64,000 nucleotides of DNA. Source: Stenotrophomonas sp. SAU14A_NAIMI4_5 (GTDB taxonomy: Bacteria > Pseudomonadota > Gammaproteobacteria > Xanthomonadales > Xanthomonadaceae). The DNA lies in the NCBI RefSeq assembly GCF_003086795.1, contig NZ_CP026003.1, forward strand, positions 1,508,777-1,572,776. The letters are read 5' to 3'. The notes under the pieces are model-generated. The model was not told where the DNA came from. It ran no database searches and saw nothing but the letters and a program-made list of their open reading frames with translations. The first letter of the stretch is position 1; each line of letters opens with the position of its first letter. This document shows, piece after piece, positions 36,632 through 44,784 of this stretch. The position numbers and the translations under genes are program-made.

Positions 36632-37755
36632 GCGCCGTCCTCGACCTGACCTGCGACCTGATCGCGCGGCCGTCGGTGACGCCGGATGATGCGGGCTGCC
36701 AGGCGCTGCTGTCCGTGCGCCTGCAGCAGGCTGGTTTCCAGTGCGAACATCTGCGCCTGGGCGAGGTCGACAACCTGTGGGCGACCCACGGCAGCGGCGC
36801 ACCGGTGCTGGTGCTGCTGGGCCACACCGACGTGGTGCCGCCGGGCCCGCGCGAGGCGTGGCAGAGCGATCCGTTCACCCCGGAGATCCGCGACGGCGTG
36901 CTGTACGGCCGTGGCACCGCCGACATGAAGGGCAGCGTGGCGGCTTTCGTCATCGCCGCCGAGCAGTTCGTGGCCGCGCATCCTGACCATGCCGGCACGC
37001 TGGCCGTGCTGCTCACCAGCGACGAGGAAGGCGATGCCATCGACGGCGTGCGCCATGTCGCGCGCCTGTTCTCCGAGCGTGGCCAGCGCATCGACTGGTG
37101 CATCACCGGCGAGCCTTCGTCGACGGTGACGCTGGGCGACCTGCTGCGCGTCGGCCGCCGCGGCAGCCTGTCGGCCAAGCTGCGCGTGCAGGGCGTGCAG
37201 GGCCACGTGGCCTACCCGGACAAGGCGCGCAATCCGATCCACCAGGCGGCGCCGGCGCTGGCCGAACTGAGTGCGCGGCGCTGGGACGAGGGCTATGAGA
37301 GCTTCCCGCCCACCAGCCTGCAGATCTCCAACATCCATGCCGGCACCGGCGCCAACAACGTGATTCCCGGCGAGCTGGAGGTGGATTTCAACATCCGCTA
37401 CAACCCGCACTGGGATGCGCCGAAGCTGGAAGCGGAGATCAGCGCGTTGCTGGACCGGCACGGCCTGCAGTACACGCTGAAGTGGCACCGCAGCGGCGAG
37501 CCGTTCTACACCCCGGAAGGCCCGCTGCGTGCGGCCGCGCGTGCGGTGCTGGCCGAACACATCGGCCATGCCCCGGAAGAAAGCACCGGCGGTGGCACCT
37601 CCGATGCGCGCTTCATCGCACCGCTGGGTGCGCAGTGCATCGAAGTGGGGCCGGTCAACGCCAGCATCCACCAGGTGGACGAGAACGTGCGCGTGGACGA
37701 GCTGGAGGCCCTGCCGGGCCTGTACCAGCGGCTGGTGGAGCGCCTGCTGGTGTAA
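36628..37755 (+). CDS. dapE: Succinyl-diaminopimelate desuccinylase
   Basis: A 375-residue M20-family zinc enzyme (E. coli 375) hydrolysing N-succinyl-LL-diaminopimelate, two steps after DapD. It begins at GTG 36628 (read [20 protein letters not shown] after the first residue), coupled to the preceding stop. Metal ligands are visible in [11 protein letters not shown] (about 66-76), [11 protein letters not shown] and [13 protein letters not shown], with a later GGGTSDARF. The central dimerisation domain includes [17 protein letters not shown]. Confidence 0.97.
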   Translation: MSAVLDLTCDLIARPSVTPDDAGCQALLSVRLQQAGFQCEHLRLGEVDNLWATHGSGAPVLVLLGHTDVVPPGPREAWQSDPFTPEIRDGVLYGRGTADMKGSVAAFVIAAEQFVAAHPDHAGTLAVLLTSDEEGDAIDGVRHVARLFSERGQRIDWCITGEPSSTVTLGDLLRVGRRGSLSAKLRVQGVQGHVAYPDKARNPIHQAAPALAELSARRWDEGYESFPPTSLQISNIHAGTGANNVIPGELEVDFNIRYNPHWDAPKLEAEISALLDRHGLQYTLKWHRSGEPFYTPEGPLRAAARAVLAEHIGHAPEESTGGGTSDARFIAPLGAQCIEVGPVNASIHQVDENVRVDELEALPGLYQRLVERLLV

Positions 37756-37773
37756 CCCCGCAATCCCGCCCGG

Positions 37774-37842
37774 GTGGGTGCCGACCGTTGGTCGGCACAG
37801 TGGCGACCCCGCAGTTGGTGGGTGCCGACCGTTGGTCGGCAC
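37774..37842 (+). repeat. Two direct SMAG palindromes after dapE
   Basis: Identical 25-bp units GTGGGTGCCGACCGTTGGTC-GGCAC lie at 37774-37798 and 37818-37842, both in plus orientation, 19 bp apart. They are the only structure between dapE and the asnB leader and may protect the dapE transcript end. Confidence 0.8.
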
Positions 37843-37868
37843 GGCTCCTGTGGTTGCCAACGCAACTG

Positions 37869-37897
37869 TTGCACGGCCCCAGAAACCGCGATACGGT
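37869..37897 (+). promoter_or_regulatory. Candidate promoter for the asnB leader
   Basis: TTGCAC (37869-37874), 17 bp, TACGGT (37892-37897). The match is weak. If correct, transcription would start almost at the leader ATG (37905), giving a nearly leaderless peptide; this agrees with the absence of a purine-rich site before that ATG. Low confidence. Confidence 0.3.
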
Positions 37898-37904
37898 CAG
37901 TGCC

Positions 37905-38018
37905 ATGTCGATCCACCTGGCCACCGCCGTCAACAATTCCAACCGCAATAATCTGCGCGGGAATAACCGTGCGCGCAATCGTGCGCGGCCGATGCGGGAC
38001 TGCGCCCTGGGTAGATAG
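37905..38018 (+). CDS. Asparagine-rich leader peptide of asnB
   Basis: A 37-codon open frame: MSIHLATAVNNSNRNN, then LRGNNRARNRARPMRDCALG, then R and a TAG stop. Eight of the 37 residues are Asn (positions 10, 11, 13, 15, 16, 20, 21, 25); five of the eight codons are AAT, although the genome is GC-rich. The frame ends 28 nt before a Rho-independent terminator that precedes asnB, an asparagine synthetase. Enrichment in the amino acid made by the downstream gene is the hallmark of attenuation leaders (trp, his, leu, thr). The peptide itself needs no function. The start lacks an obvious ribosome binding site. No competing gene covers this stretch. Confidence 0.75.
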   Translation: MSIHLATAVNNSNRNNLRGNNRARNRARPMRDCALGR

Positions 38019-38074
38019 ACAGCAACATACGCCCGGACACCAGAAAACCCGCATTGGCCGATGCGGGTTTTTTT
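37967..38074 (+). promoter_or_regulatory. Transcription attenuator of asnB (pause hairpin, antiterminator, terminator)
   Basis: Three mutually exclusive pairings can be read. A 1:2 hairpin pairs 37967-37974 with 37981-37988 (8 bp, two G-U). An antiterminator pairs 37986-37998 with 38048-38060 (13 bp, one G-U). The terminator pairs 38047-38054 with 38061-38068, then runs into seven T. The block GGCCGATGCGGG occurs twice exactly (37987-37998 and 38056-38067), which is what makes the two states compete. A ribosome stalled on Asn codons 20-21 would mask the 1:2 arm and free the antiterminator. The layout is seen; the mechanism is inferred. Confidence 0.7.
38047..38074 (+). terminator. Rho-independent terminator in the asnB leader
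   Basis: Stem ACCCGCAT/ATGCGGGT with loop TGGCCG followed by seven T. It lies 85 bp before the asnB start codon and in the same orientation, so it must be regulated or leaky for asnB to be expressed from an upstream promoter. A further GCCCGGG/CCCGGGC stem follows at about 38077-38099. Confidence 0.85.
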
Positions 38075-38158
38075 GTGCCCGGGCGCAGCCCTCCCGGGCC
38101 TGGTTGGCCGGTCGAACACCTTCCCCCCGTGTAATCCCCCACAACAGGAGCGCCACCC

Positions 38159-39850
38159 ATGTGTTCGATCTTCGGAATCTTCGGCCTGCAGGCCGGTGAC
38201 GATCTTCCCGCCCTGCGCCGCCACGCGCTGGAACTGTCGCAGCGCCAGCGCCACCGCGGCCCGGACTGGAGCGGCGTGTACCTGGACGAAGGCGCGCTGC
38301 TGGTCCACGAGCGCCTGGCCATCGTCGACCCGGCCGGCGGCTCGCAGCCGCTGCTGTCGGCCGACGGCCAGCTGGCCCTGGCGGTCAACGGCGAGATCTA
38401 CAACCACCAGGCCCTGAAGGCCGCGCTGACCACCGCGTATGACTTCCAGACCGGTTCGGACTGCGAGGTGATCAACGCGCTGTACCGCCAGGGCGGCTCG
38501 CCGGCGCAGTGGCTGGAACAGCTCAACGGCATCTTCGCCTTCGCCCTGTGGGACCGGGATGCCGGCCGCGTGCTGGTCGCCCGCGATCCGGTCGGCGTGG
38601 TGCCGCTGTACTGGGGCCACGATGCGCAGGGGCGCCTGCGCGTGGCCTCGGAAATGAAGGCGCTGGTGGATTCCTGCGCCGACGTCGCGCAGTTCCCGCC
38701 GGGCCACTACTACGACAGCGCCAGCGGTGAGCTGGTGCGCTACTACCGGCAGCCGTGGCGCGAATACGCCGACGTGGAAGGCCGCCAGGCCGACCTGGCC
38801 GAACTGCGCCAGGCCTTCGAACAGGCGGTCGAGCGCCAGCTGATGAGCGACGTGCCGTACGGCGTGCTGCTGTCCGGTGGCCTGGATTCATCGCTGGTGG
38901 CCGCCGTGGCCGCGCGTTACGCACGCCGCCGCATCGAGGATGGCGGCCAGAGCGAAGCCTGGTGGCCGCGCCTGCACTCGTTCGCGATCGGGCTGAAGGG
39001 CTCTCCCGATCTGGCCGCTGCCGCCATCGCTGCCGAAGCGCTGGGCACCGTCCACCACGGTTTTGAATACAGCTTCGAGGAAGGCCTGGACGTGCTGCCG
39101 GAAGTGATCCGCCACATCGAAACCTACGACGTCACCACCATCCGTGCCTCCACGCCGATGTTCCTGCTGGCGCGCCGGATCAAGGCGATGGGCGTGAAGA
39201 TGGTGCTGTCCGGCGAGGGCAGCGACGAGATCTTCGGTGGCTACCTTTACTTCCACAAGGCGCCGGATGCGCGCGAATTCCACCAGGAACTGGTGCGCAA
39301 GCTCGACGCCCTGCACAACTACGACTGCCTGCGCGCCAACAAGTCGATGATGGCCTGGGGCGTGGAGCCGCGCGTGCCGTTCCTCGACCGCGAGTTCCTC
39401 GACGTGGCGATGCGTTTCGATGCCGCGCACAAGATGGTCGGCGCCGGCTTCGGTGGCCGCCGCATCGAAAAGGCGGTGCTGCGCGAGGCCTTCGATGGCT
39501 ACCTGCCCGACAGCATCCTGTGGCGGCAGAAGGAGCAGTTCAGCGATGGCGTCGGCTACGGCTGGATCGATGGCCTGAAGGCGCACGCCGAAGCGCAGGT
39601 GAGTGACCGCGTGCTGGCAGCGGCCGACAAGCGCTTCCCGCACAACCCGCCGCAGACCAAGGAGGCGTACTACTACCGCCACCTGTTCGAGCAGTTCTTC
39701 CCCAGCCGTGCCGCGGCCGAAACCGTGCCGGGCGGCAAGTCGATCGCCTGTTCCTCGCCGGCCGCGATCGCCTGGGATGCCAGCTTCGCCGCTGCGGCCG
39801 ACCCGTCCGGCCGCGCCATCGCCGGCGTCCACGAGCAGGCCCTGGCCTGA
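38159..39850 (+). CDS. asnB: Asparagine synthetase B (glutamine-hydrolysing)
   Basis: A 563-residue enzyme (E. coli AsnB 554) that makes asparagine from aspartate, ATP and glutamine. ATG 38159 follows AGGAG (38145-38149). The N-terminal glutaminase domain begins MCSIFGIFG with the nucleophile Cys2, and RHRGPDWSG and AVNGEIYNHQ are its other blocks. The synthetase domain carries the ATP-binding GVLLSGGLDSSLVAA near residue 240 and LSGEGSDEIFGGY near 350. The upstream Asn-rich leader and terminator suggest control by asparaginyl-tRNA charging. It is monocistronic: SMAG elements follow at once. Confidence 0.97.
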   Translation: MCSIFGIFGLQAGDDLPALRRHALELSQRQRHRGPDWSGVYLDEGALLVHERLAIVDPAGGSQPLLSADGQLALAVNGEIYNHQALKAALTTAYDFQTGSDCEVINALYRQGGSPAQWLEQLNGIFAFALWDRDAGRVLVARDPVGVVPLYWGHDAQGRLRVASEMKALVDSCADVAQFPPGHYYDSASGELVRYYRQPWREYADVEGRQADLAELRQAFEQAVERQLMSDVPYGVLLSGGLDSSLVAAVAARYARRRIEDGGQSEAWWPRLHSFAIGLKGSPDLAAAAIAAEALGTVHHGFEYSFEEGLDVLPEVIRHIETYDVTTIRASTPMFLLARRIKAMGVKMVLSGEGSDEIFGGYLYFHKAPDAREFHQELVRKLDALHNYDCLRANKSMMAWGVEPRVPFLDREFLDVAMRFDAAHKMVGAGFGGRRIEKAVLREAFDGYLPDSILWRQKEQFSDGVGYGWIDGLKAHAEAQVSDRVLAAADKRFPHNPPQTKEAYYYRHLFEQFFPSRAAAETVPGGKSIACSSPAAIAWDASFAAAADPSGRAIAGVHEQALA

Positions 39851-39857
39851 TCTTTCC

Positions 39858-39912
39858 GCCAGGCATGGCCAGGCGCTACCGGGGAAGGGTAGCGCCGGGC
39901 CATGCCCGGCGA
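39858..39912. repeat. Opposed pair of SMAG palindromes after asnB
   Basis: Minus-oriented copy 39858-39880 and plus-oriented copy 39890-39912 (GTAGCGCCGGGCCATGCCCG-GCG), 9 bp apart. Together they can form a long cruciform or RNA stem between asnB and the antiporter gene, a likely transcript end for asnB. Confidence 0.8.
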
Positions 39913-39981
39913 CCCGGAACGACTTAATCCCCTCCGTCCCCTTTTTTGTATCATCGGGCCCCTGCACATTGGGGAATGTTC

Positions 39982-41364
39982 ATGGACGTACAGACCGGAG
40001 GCAGCGTGCCGCCGATGAAATGGGGTTGGCGTTACCTGGCGTGGGCGGCGGTTCCGTTGGCGATCGGCCTGGCGCTGGCGCGCTATGCCGGGCCGGGCGT
40101 GCCGTCGGTGGCGTCCAAGGCCGAGGCCGTGGTCGGCAGTGACTGGGCCCACCACCTGGCATCGCCTCTGGGCCTGTTCCTGCTGCAGCTGCTGGTGCTG
40201 CTGCTGGTGGCCAAGGGCGCGGGCGCGCTGCTGAAGCATTTCGGGCAGCCGGCGGTGATCGGCGAGATGGCCGCTGGCCTGATGATGGGCCCCCTGGTGC
40301 TGGGCAGCCTGCTGCCGCAGCTGCACGGCGCCTTGTTCCCGGCCGCGTCGCTGGGGCCGCTGGGCATGCTCAGCCAGCTGGGCGTGCTGATGTTCCTGCT
40401 GGTGGCCGGTGCCGAACTCGACCTGGGCGCGCTGCGTGGCCGCCGCAAATTCGCTTTCACCGTCAGCCATGCCGGCATCGCCGTGCCCTTCGTGCTCGGT
40501 GTTGGCCTGGCCATCTGGCTGTATCCGGAGCACGGCCCGCAGGGCGTGGGCTTCACCGCCTTCGCGCTGTTCGTCGGCATTTCCATGAGCATCACCGCCT
40601 TCCCGGTGCTGCTGCGCATCCTTGCCGACCGTGGCATCACCCAGACCCCGCTGGGGCAGACCTCCATCGCCTGTGCGGCGCTGGGCGACGCCACGGCGTG
40701 GTGCATGCTGGCGCTGATCGTGGCCGCTGCGCAGGCGACCGGCTGGCTGTCGGCCAGCGTCAACCTGGTCTGCGTGGTGCTGTTCATCGCGCTGATGCTG
40801 GGTGCGGTGAAGCCGTGGTTCGCCCGCCAGCAGATTGCTCCAGGGCGTGAAGGGCGCTGGCTGCTGGGCATCCTGCTGCTGTCGCTGGCCAGCGCGCTGG
40901 TGACCGAAGTGCTGGGCATCCATGCGCTGTTCGGCGCGTTCGCGGCAGGCGTGGCGGTGTCATCCAACGCGCAGCTGCGCGAGCTGCTGGTGGCCAAGGT
41001 CGAACCGTTCGCGGCGACCCTGCTGCTGCCGTTGTTCTTCGCGATGACCGGCCTGCGCATGCGCGCCGATGCATTGCAGACCAGCGACATCCTGCTGTGC
41101 GTGGTGGTGATCATGGTGGCCACGGCCGGCAAGCTGCTGGGCACCTGGAGTGCCGCGCGCAGCACCGGCATGGAGAATCGCGAAGCCTGGCGCCTCGGCG
41201 TGCTGATGAACACCCGTGGCCTGATGGAGCTGATCGTGCTCAACCTGGGCTACGAGCTGGGCCTGCTGGGTGACCGCCTGTTCGCGGTGCTGGTGATCAT
41301 GGCGCTGGTGACCACGGCGATGACCGGGCCGCTGTTGAACCTGATCGAACGGCGCAAGGCCTGA
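39982..41364 (+). CDS. Monovalent cation:proton antiporter, CPA2 family
   Basis: A 460-residue inner-membrane protein with about 12-13 hydrophobic helices. ATG 39982 (MDVQTGGSVPPMKWGWRYLA) has GGGGA at good spacing; ATG 39976 is possible. Family features are GQPAVIGEMAAGLMMGPLVL (helix with the conserved Gly-Glu), FLLVAGAELDLGALRG, SMSITAFPVLLRIL and the ion-site segment CAALGDATAWCML. No C-terminal TrkA-N or USP domain is present, so it is the short transporter-only form. It exchanges Na+ or K+ for protons, and the ion cannot be told from sequence. No partner gene is adjacent. Confidence 0.88.
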   Translation: MDVQTGGSVPPMKWGWRYLAWAAVPLAIGLALARYAGPGVPSVASKAEAVVGSDWAHHLASPLGLFLLQLLVLLLVAKGAGALLKHFGQPAVIGEMAAGLMMGPLVLGSLLPQLHGALFPAASLGPLGMLSQLGVLMFLLVAGAELDLGALRGRRKFAFTVSHAGIAVPFVLGVGLAIWLYPEHGPQGVGFTAFALFVGISMSITAFPVLLRILADRGITQTPLGQTSIACAALGDATAWCMLALIVAAAQATGWLSASVNLVCVVLFIALMLGAVKPWFARQQIAPGREGRWLLGILLLSLASALVTEVLGIHALFGAFAAGVAVSSNAQLRELLVAKVEPFAATLLLPLFFAMTGLRMRADALQTSDILLCVVVIMVATAGKLLGTWSAARSTGMENREAWRLGVLMNTRGLMELIVLNLGYELGLLGDRLFAVLVIMALVTTAMTGPLLNLIERRKA

Positions 41365-41368
41365 TCCG

Positions 41369-41497
41369 GTAGCGCCGGGCCATGCCCGGCGAGCGCGCAG
41401 CGCGGCGGGATTGTGCGTCGCCGGGCATGGCCCGGCGCTACCCTCTGAGCCTACGCTCGGCTTCGCGCCAGGGTTGCCGGCCAGCGGCCGGCACTAC
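41369..41497. repeat. Three SMAG palindromes between convergent genes
   Basis: Plus copy 41369-41391 and minus copy 41419-41441 are of the GCGCCGGGCCATGCCC type. A minus copy of the TGCCGGCCAGCGGCCGGCA type lies at 41475-41497. The last overlaps the acylase gene: its GTAG head supplies that gene's TAG stop codon (41494-41496). Confidence 0.85.
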
Positions 41498-43824
41498 CTT
41501 GCTGGGACGAGCTTCAGCACATGCTGCGCCTTGCCCGGCAGGAACGGGGTCGGGCGGCCATGCACCCAGTCTTCGTGGCCGGCGCCCCAGTACGGCGACA
41601 GCGGGTGGCCGCTCTGCCCACCCGGCATGTGCACGATGCCGTCGGCTTCATGGCCCGGCGAAACCACCATGCGCTGCGAGGCACCGAAGCTCGGCCCCTG
41701 CACGCGCGGCATGTCGCGGTCGCCAGGCAGCTGATCGGCCGGCATGCACAGCCAGCGACGGGTGAAGGCGGGCAGGGCGCGCGAGACCGGGTGGCAGATG
41801 TCGGCGACGTTGCGCTCGCCCCAGGTGCGCTGCTGCAGCGGCCCCTGCTTGTCCAGGTCGGCTTCCAGAGTGTGCGCGGCCTTGGCCAGCAGTGCATCCC
41901 AGCTGTCCACGCCGGGCGGCAGCAGGTTGGCCGGGCGCTGCTGCAGCATCGGCCAGACCACGCCTTCCAGCTGCGCAAGCCGCGGCGGCAGGTAGTCATC
42001 CCCCAGTCGCGCCTTGGCCGGTGCCAGCAGTGCGCTTTCGATGGCATCGAGCACCTCGCCGCGGAAACCGCGCACGATGCGGTAGCTGGTTGAATTTGCC
42101 GAGGCACGCACATCCCAGTGTTCGCTGGCGGCGGCCAGGCGCTTCAATGACGGGTCATCGCTGTGCTCGGCGGTTTCGTGCAGCAGCACCCACCAGCGCT
42201 GAAGGAACACCGCGCGGTCGTCGAGCTGGATCGCCAGCAGGTCGTGCTCGTCGAAGCGGTCCTGGGTGGCCAGCAGGTTGCGGATCTGCTGGCCGCGTGC
42301 GCCCAGGTCGTAGCCGGCGTTGCCGACCACGGCCAGGGTGGCATCGTCGACGACGCGGCTGTTGGCGGTCCACAGCCGCTGCCCGGGCGGATCGATCAGA
42401 GCCGGTGCGGCATCGCTGCGGATCGGCCACGGCGCGCAGTCTGCGCTGTCCTGCTGGGTGTTGAAGCCCTGCGGCACGCAGCCGGGGCCGCGGTCCGGGC
42501 GTGCACCGACCAGGCGCCAGGCAATGCGCCCGCTGCGGTCGCCGATCACCAGGTTCTGCGCGGGAATGCCGGCGTGGTCGGCGGTCTTCAGCGCCTGGTC
42601 GAGGTCACCGGCGCGGGCCATGTCGGCGAAGTCCATGCGCACCGCGCCGGGCAGGTGTGCGACCCAGCGCAGGGCATCGCCGCTGCCATCGGCATGGGTG
42701 TGCAGGATCGGGCCCCAGACAGTTTCCCTCACTGGGAACAGCACATCGGGCTTGCCGGCCACGGCGATGCGCTCCTCGTGCACGGTCACCGGCGCATTCG
42801 CTGGTTCGCGGCGGAAATCGGCGGTGTCGATGTAGCTGTTGGTGAAGCCCCAGGCCACGTGCCCGTTGCTGCCGACGATGACCGCCGGCACGCCCGGCAG
42901 CGAGAAGCCGCTGACATCGACCTGGCCACCCGGTGCCTGCGGATCCGGATAGCGCAGGCGCACGCGGAACCACAGGCTGGGCGCACGCAGGGCCAGGTGC
43001 ATGTCGTCGGCGATGATGGCGCGACCATCGGCGGTCAGCGCACCGGCCACGGCGAAGTTGTTGCTGCCGACCGCATCGGCGTCGGCGGCAGGTGCGGTGG
43101 GCGCGGCGGCCAGCGTGCGCAGGTCCAGCTGGGTGGCATCGGGCAGCACCGCATCGCCGCGCGGTTCGCCCTGCAGGGGCGCGTCCCAGCTGCTGCCGTC
43201 GTGGGCCAGCAGCGCATGCAGGGCCGGCGGCACCACGTCGCGGATGCGGCGCAGCGCCAGCTCGTTCTGGTTGCCCGGGTCCTGCAGGTCGGCGTACATG
43301 GCCAGCCCGGCCAGCACGCTGTCGCTGGCCTGCCAGGGTGCGGGCGACTGCCGCAGCAGCAGGTAGGCCCAGGGCCGCACCGACAGATCGGCCAGGCCCG
43401 CGTTGACCCCGTCCACGTAGGCGCGCACGACCTGCGGGTTGTCGCCCAGGGCCGTGTCCAGGTGCGCTTCGGTGCGCGCGCGCAGCCGGTGCACGCGCAT
43501 GCGCTTGTCGGCGTCGATGGCCACCGGCCCGAACAGCGCCGACAGTTCGCCTGCGGCACTGCGGCGCATCAGGTCCATTTCGAAATAGCGCTCCTGCGCA
43601 TGCACATGGCCGAGGGCACGCATGGCATCGGCCTGGCTGCCGGCGGTGATGGTGACCACCCCCAGTGCGTCGCGCTCGATGCTGACCGGCGCGGCCAGCC
43701 CGGGCAGGGCCTGTTCGCCCTCCAGTTCAGCCAGGCTGCCGCGCAGCAGCAGCCACAGGACCAGTGCGGTGACCAGCACGATGGCGATGAGTACAGCCAG
43801 TATCCAACGCCAGGCACGTCGCAT
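41494..43824 (-). CDS. Penicillin acylase family protein (N-terminal serine hydrolase)
   Basis: A 776-residue exported or membrane-anchored protein. ATG 43824 (MRRAWRWILAVLIAIVLVTA) has GGAAGGA at ideal spacing; residues 8-28 form a membrane anchor or signal. The family's alpha segment starts VSIERDALGVVTITAGSQAD. The autocatalytic cleavage site and catalytic N-terminal Ser is Ser254 in DAVGSNNFAVAG, followed by IADDMHLALRAPSLWF. Relatives hydrolyse penicillins or N-acyl homoserine lactones; which one applies cannot be read here. It converges on the antiporter gene and is divergent from bfr, 124 bp away. Confidence 0.88.
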   Translation of the reverse strand: MRRAWRWILAVLIAIVLVTALVLWLLLRGSLAELEGEQALPGLAAPVSIERDALGVVTITAGSQADAMRALGHVHAQERYFEMDLMRRSAAGELSALFGPVAIDADKRMRVHRLRARTEAHLDTALGDNPQVVRAYVDGVNAGLADLSVRPWAYLLLRQSPAPWQASDSVLAGLAMYADLQDPGNQNELALRRIRDVVPPALHALLAHDGSSWDAPLQGEPRGDAVLPDATQLDLRTLAAAPTAPAADADAVGSNNFAVAGALTADGRAIIADDMHLALRAPSLWFRVRLRYPDPQAPGGQVDVSGFSLPGVPAVIVGSNGHVAWGFTNSYIDTADFRREPANAPVTVHEERIAVAGKPDVLFPVRETVWGPILHTHADGSGDALRWVAHLPGAVRMDFADMARAGDLDQALKTADHAGIPAQNLVIGDRSGRIAWRLVGARPDRGPGCVPQGFNTQQDSADCAPWPIRSDAAPALIDPPGQRLWTANSRVVDDATLAVVGNAGYDLGARGQQIRNLLATQDRFDEHDLLAIQLDDRAVFLQRWWVLLHETAEHSDDPSLKRLAAASEHWDVRASANSTSYRIVRGFRGEVLDAIESALLAPAKARLGDDYLPPRLAQLEGVVWPMLQQRPANLLPPGVDSWDALLAKAAHTLEADLDKQGPLQQRTWGERNVADICHPVSRALPAFTRRWLCMPADQLPGDRDMPRVQGPSFGASQRMVVSPGHEADGIVHMPGGQSGHPLSPYWGAGHEDWVHGRPTPFLPGKAQHVLKLVPAR

Positions 43825-43948
43825 TGCAGGTCCTTCCGGCACTCGTGGGGGGATTGTAGCCGCAGGCGCAACTGCGACTGATTCCGATTAGATCACCGTA
43901 TTTTGAAATGCGGCACCCTATGCCGCATCGATCCACAGGAGCACCCCC

Positions 43949-44437
43949 ATGAAAGGCAACCCGGACGTCATCGCCTGCCTGAAGGAACTGCTGCGCGGCG
44001 AGCTTGCTGCCCGCGACCAGTACTTCATCCATTCCCGCCGCTACGAGGACCAGGGCCTGTTCGCGCTGTACGAACGCCTGAACCACGAGATGGAAGAGGA
44101 GACCCAGCACGCCGACGCGCTGCTGCGCCGCATCCTGTTCCTGGGCGGCGACCCGGATATGCGCCCGCATGCCACCGAGCCGGGCAGGACCGTGGAGGAG
44201 ATGCTGCAGAAGGATCTCGCTACTGAATACGCGGTCCGCAACAATCTCGCCGCCGGCATGAAGCTGTGCGAGGAGAAGGGCGACTACGTGAGCCGCGACA
44301 TGCTGCTGGCGCAGTTGAAGGACACCGAGGAAGACCACGCCTGGTGGCTGGAGCAGCAGCTCGGCCTGATCAAGCGCATCGGCCTGGAGCTGTACCAGCT
44401 GAGCAAGATCGACGGCAACGGCGCCCCGGCGCACTGA
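43949..44437 (+). CDS. bfr: Bacterioferritin
   Basis: A 162-residue haem-containing ferritin storing iron in a 24-mer cage. It starts [20 protein letters not shown]; the ferroxidase ligands are in [10 protein letters not shown] (Glu18), [14 protein letters not shown] (Glu51, His54, with the haem-ligand Met next to them), [11 protein letters not shown] (Glu94) and [14 protein letters not shown] (Glu127, His130). AGGAG lies before the ATG. No bfd gene is next to it. Iron regulation is likely from family knowledge, but I could not place a Fur box. Confidence 0.95.
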   Translation: MKGNPDVIACLKELLRGELAARDQYFIHSRRYEDQGLFALYERLNHEMEEETQHADALLRRILFLGGDPDMRPHATEPGRTVEEMLQKDLATEYAVRNNLAAGMKLCEEKGDYVSRDMLLAQLKDTEEDHAWWLEQQLGLIKRIGLELYQLSKIDGNGAPAH

Positions 44438-44459
44438 GCCGGCACCTCGAGCCGATCTG

Positions 44460-44556
44460 GTAGGGCCGACTGTTAGTCGGCCGCTTTTCGCAGAGCAGCC
44501 GACTGACAGTCGGCTCTACCAAGGGCCCGGAGCAGCCGACCAGCGGTCGGCTCTAC
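44460..44556. repeat. Three SMAG palindromes after bfr
   Basis: Plus copy 44460-44482 (GTAGGGCCGACTGTTAGTCG-GCC) and minus copies at 44497-44519 and 44534-44556 (GTAGAGCCGACTG/C types). Alternating orientation as elsewhere in the window. Confidence 0.85.
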
Positions 44557-44649
44557 CAGGCGCACCAAGCAACGTCGCCCGCCAGCACCGGAGCATCGCG
44601 AGCCAGCCTTCGCCAGCCAGCCGCTCCACCGCCCGCCAGCCGACACACG

Positions 44650-44676
44650 AAAAAGCCGGGGAATCCCCGGCTTTTT
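44650..44676. terminator. Bidirectional Rho-independent terminator between bfr and parC
   Basis: A 12-bp symmetrical stem (AAAAAGCCGGGG / CCCCGGCTTTTT) with a 3-nt loop. The A run and T run let it end both the bfr transcript and the convergent parC transcript. Confidence 0.85.
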
Positions 44677-44698
44677 CGTGTCTGACGTCCGTGAAAGC

Positions 44699-44775
44699 GT
44701 GTCAACCGAGGTTGACACCTACCAGGAGCGGCGTCCGGGGTCAGATCCGTTTTCAACGAAAACGGCTCTGACCCC
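44699..44775. repeat. SMAG palindrome plus GGGGTCAG-armed hairpin downstream of parC
   Basis: 44699-44722 is a minus SMAG (GTAGGTGTCAACCTCGGTTG-ACAC). 44737-44775 is a long hairpin: outer arms GGGGTCAG/CTGACCCC, inner arms CCGTTTTC/GAAAACGG. The hairpin family recurs at 59683-59723 and, degraded, at 55258-55297. It lies 10 bp after the parC stop. Confidence 0.75.
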
Positions 44776-44784
44776 CGTTCCCCG

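Noticed and set aside
38077..38099. The GCCCGGG/CCCGGGC stem after the asnB leader terminator as a second terminator
   Set aside because: No T tract follows. It may be only a stabilising stem, or may affect asnB translation.
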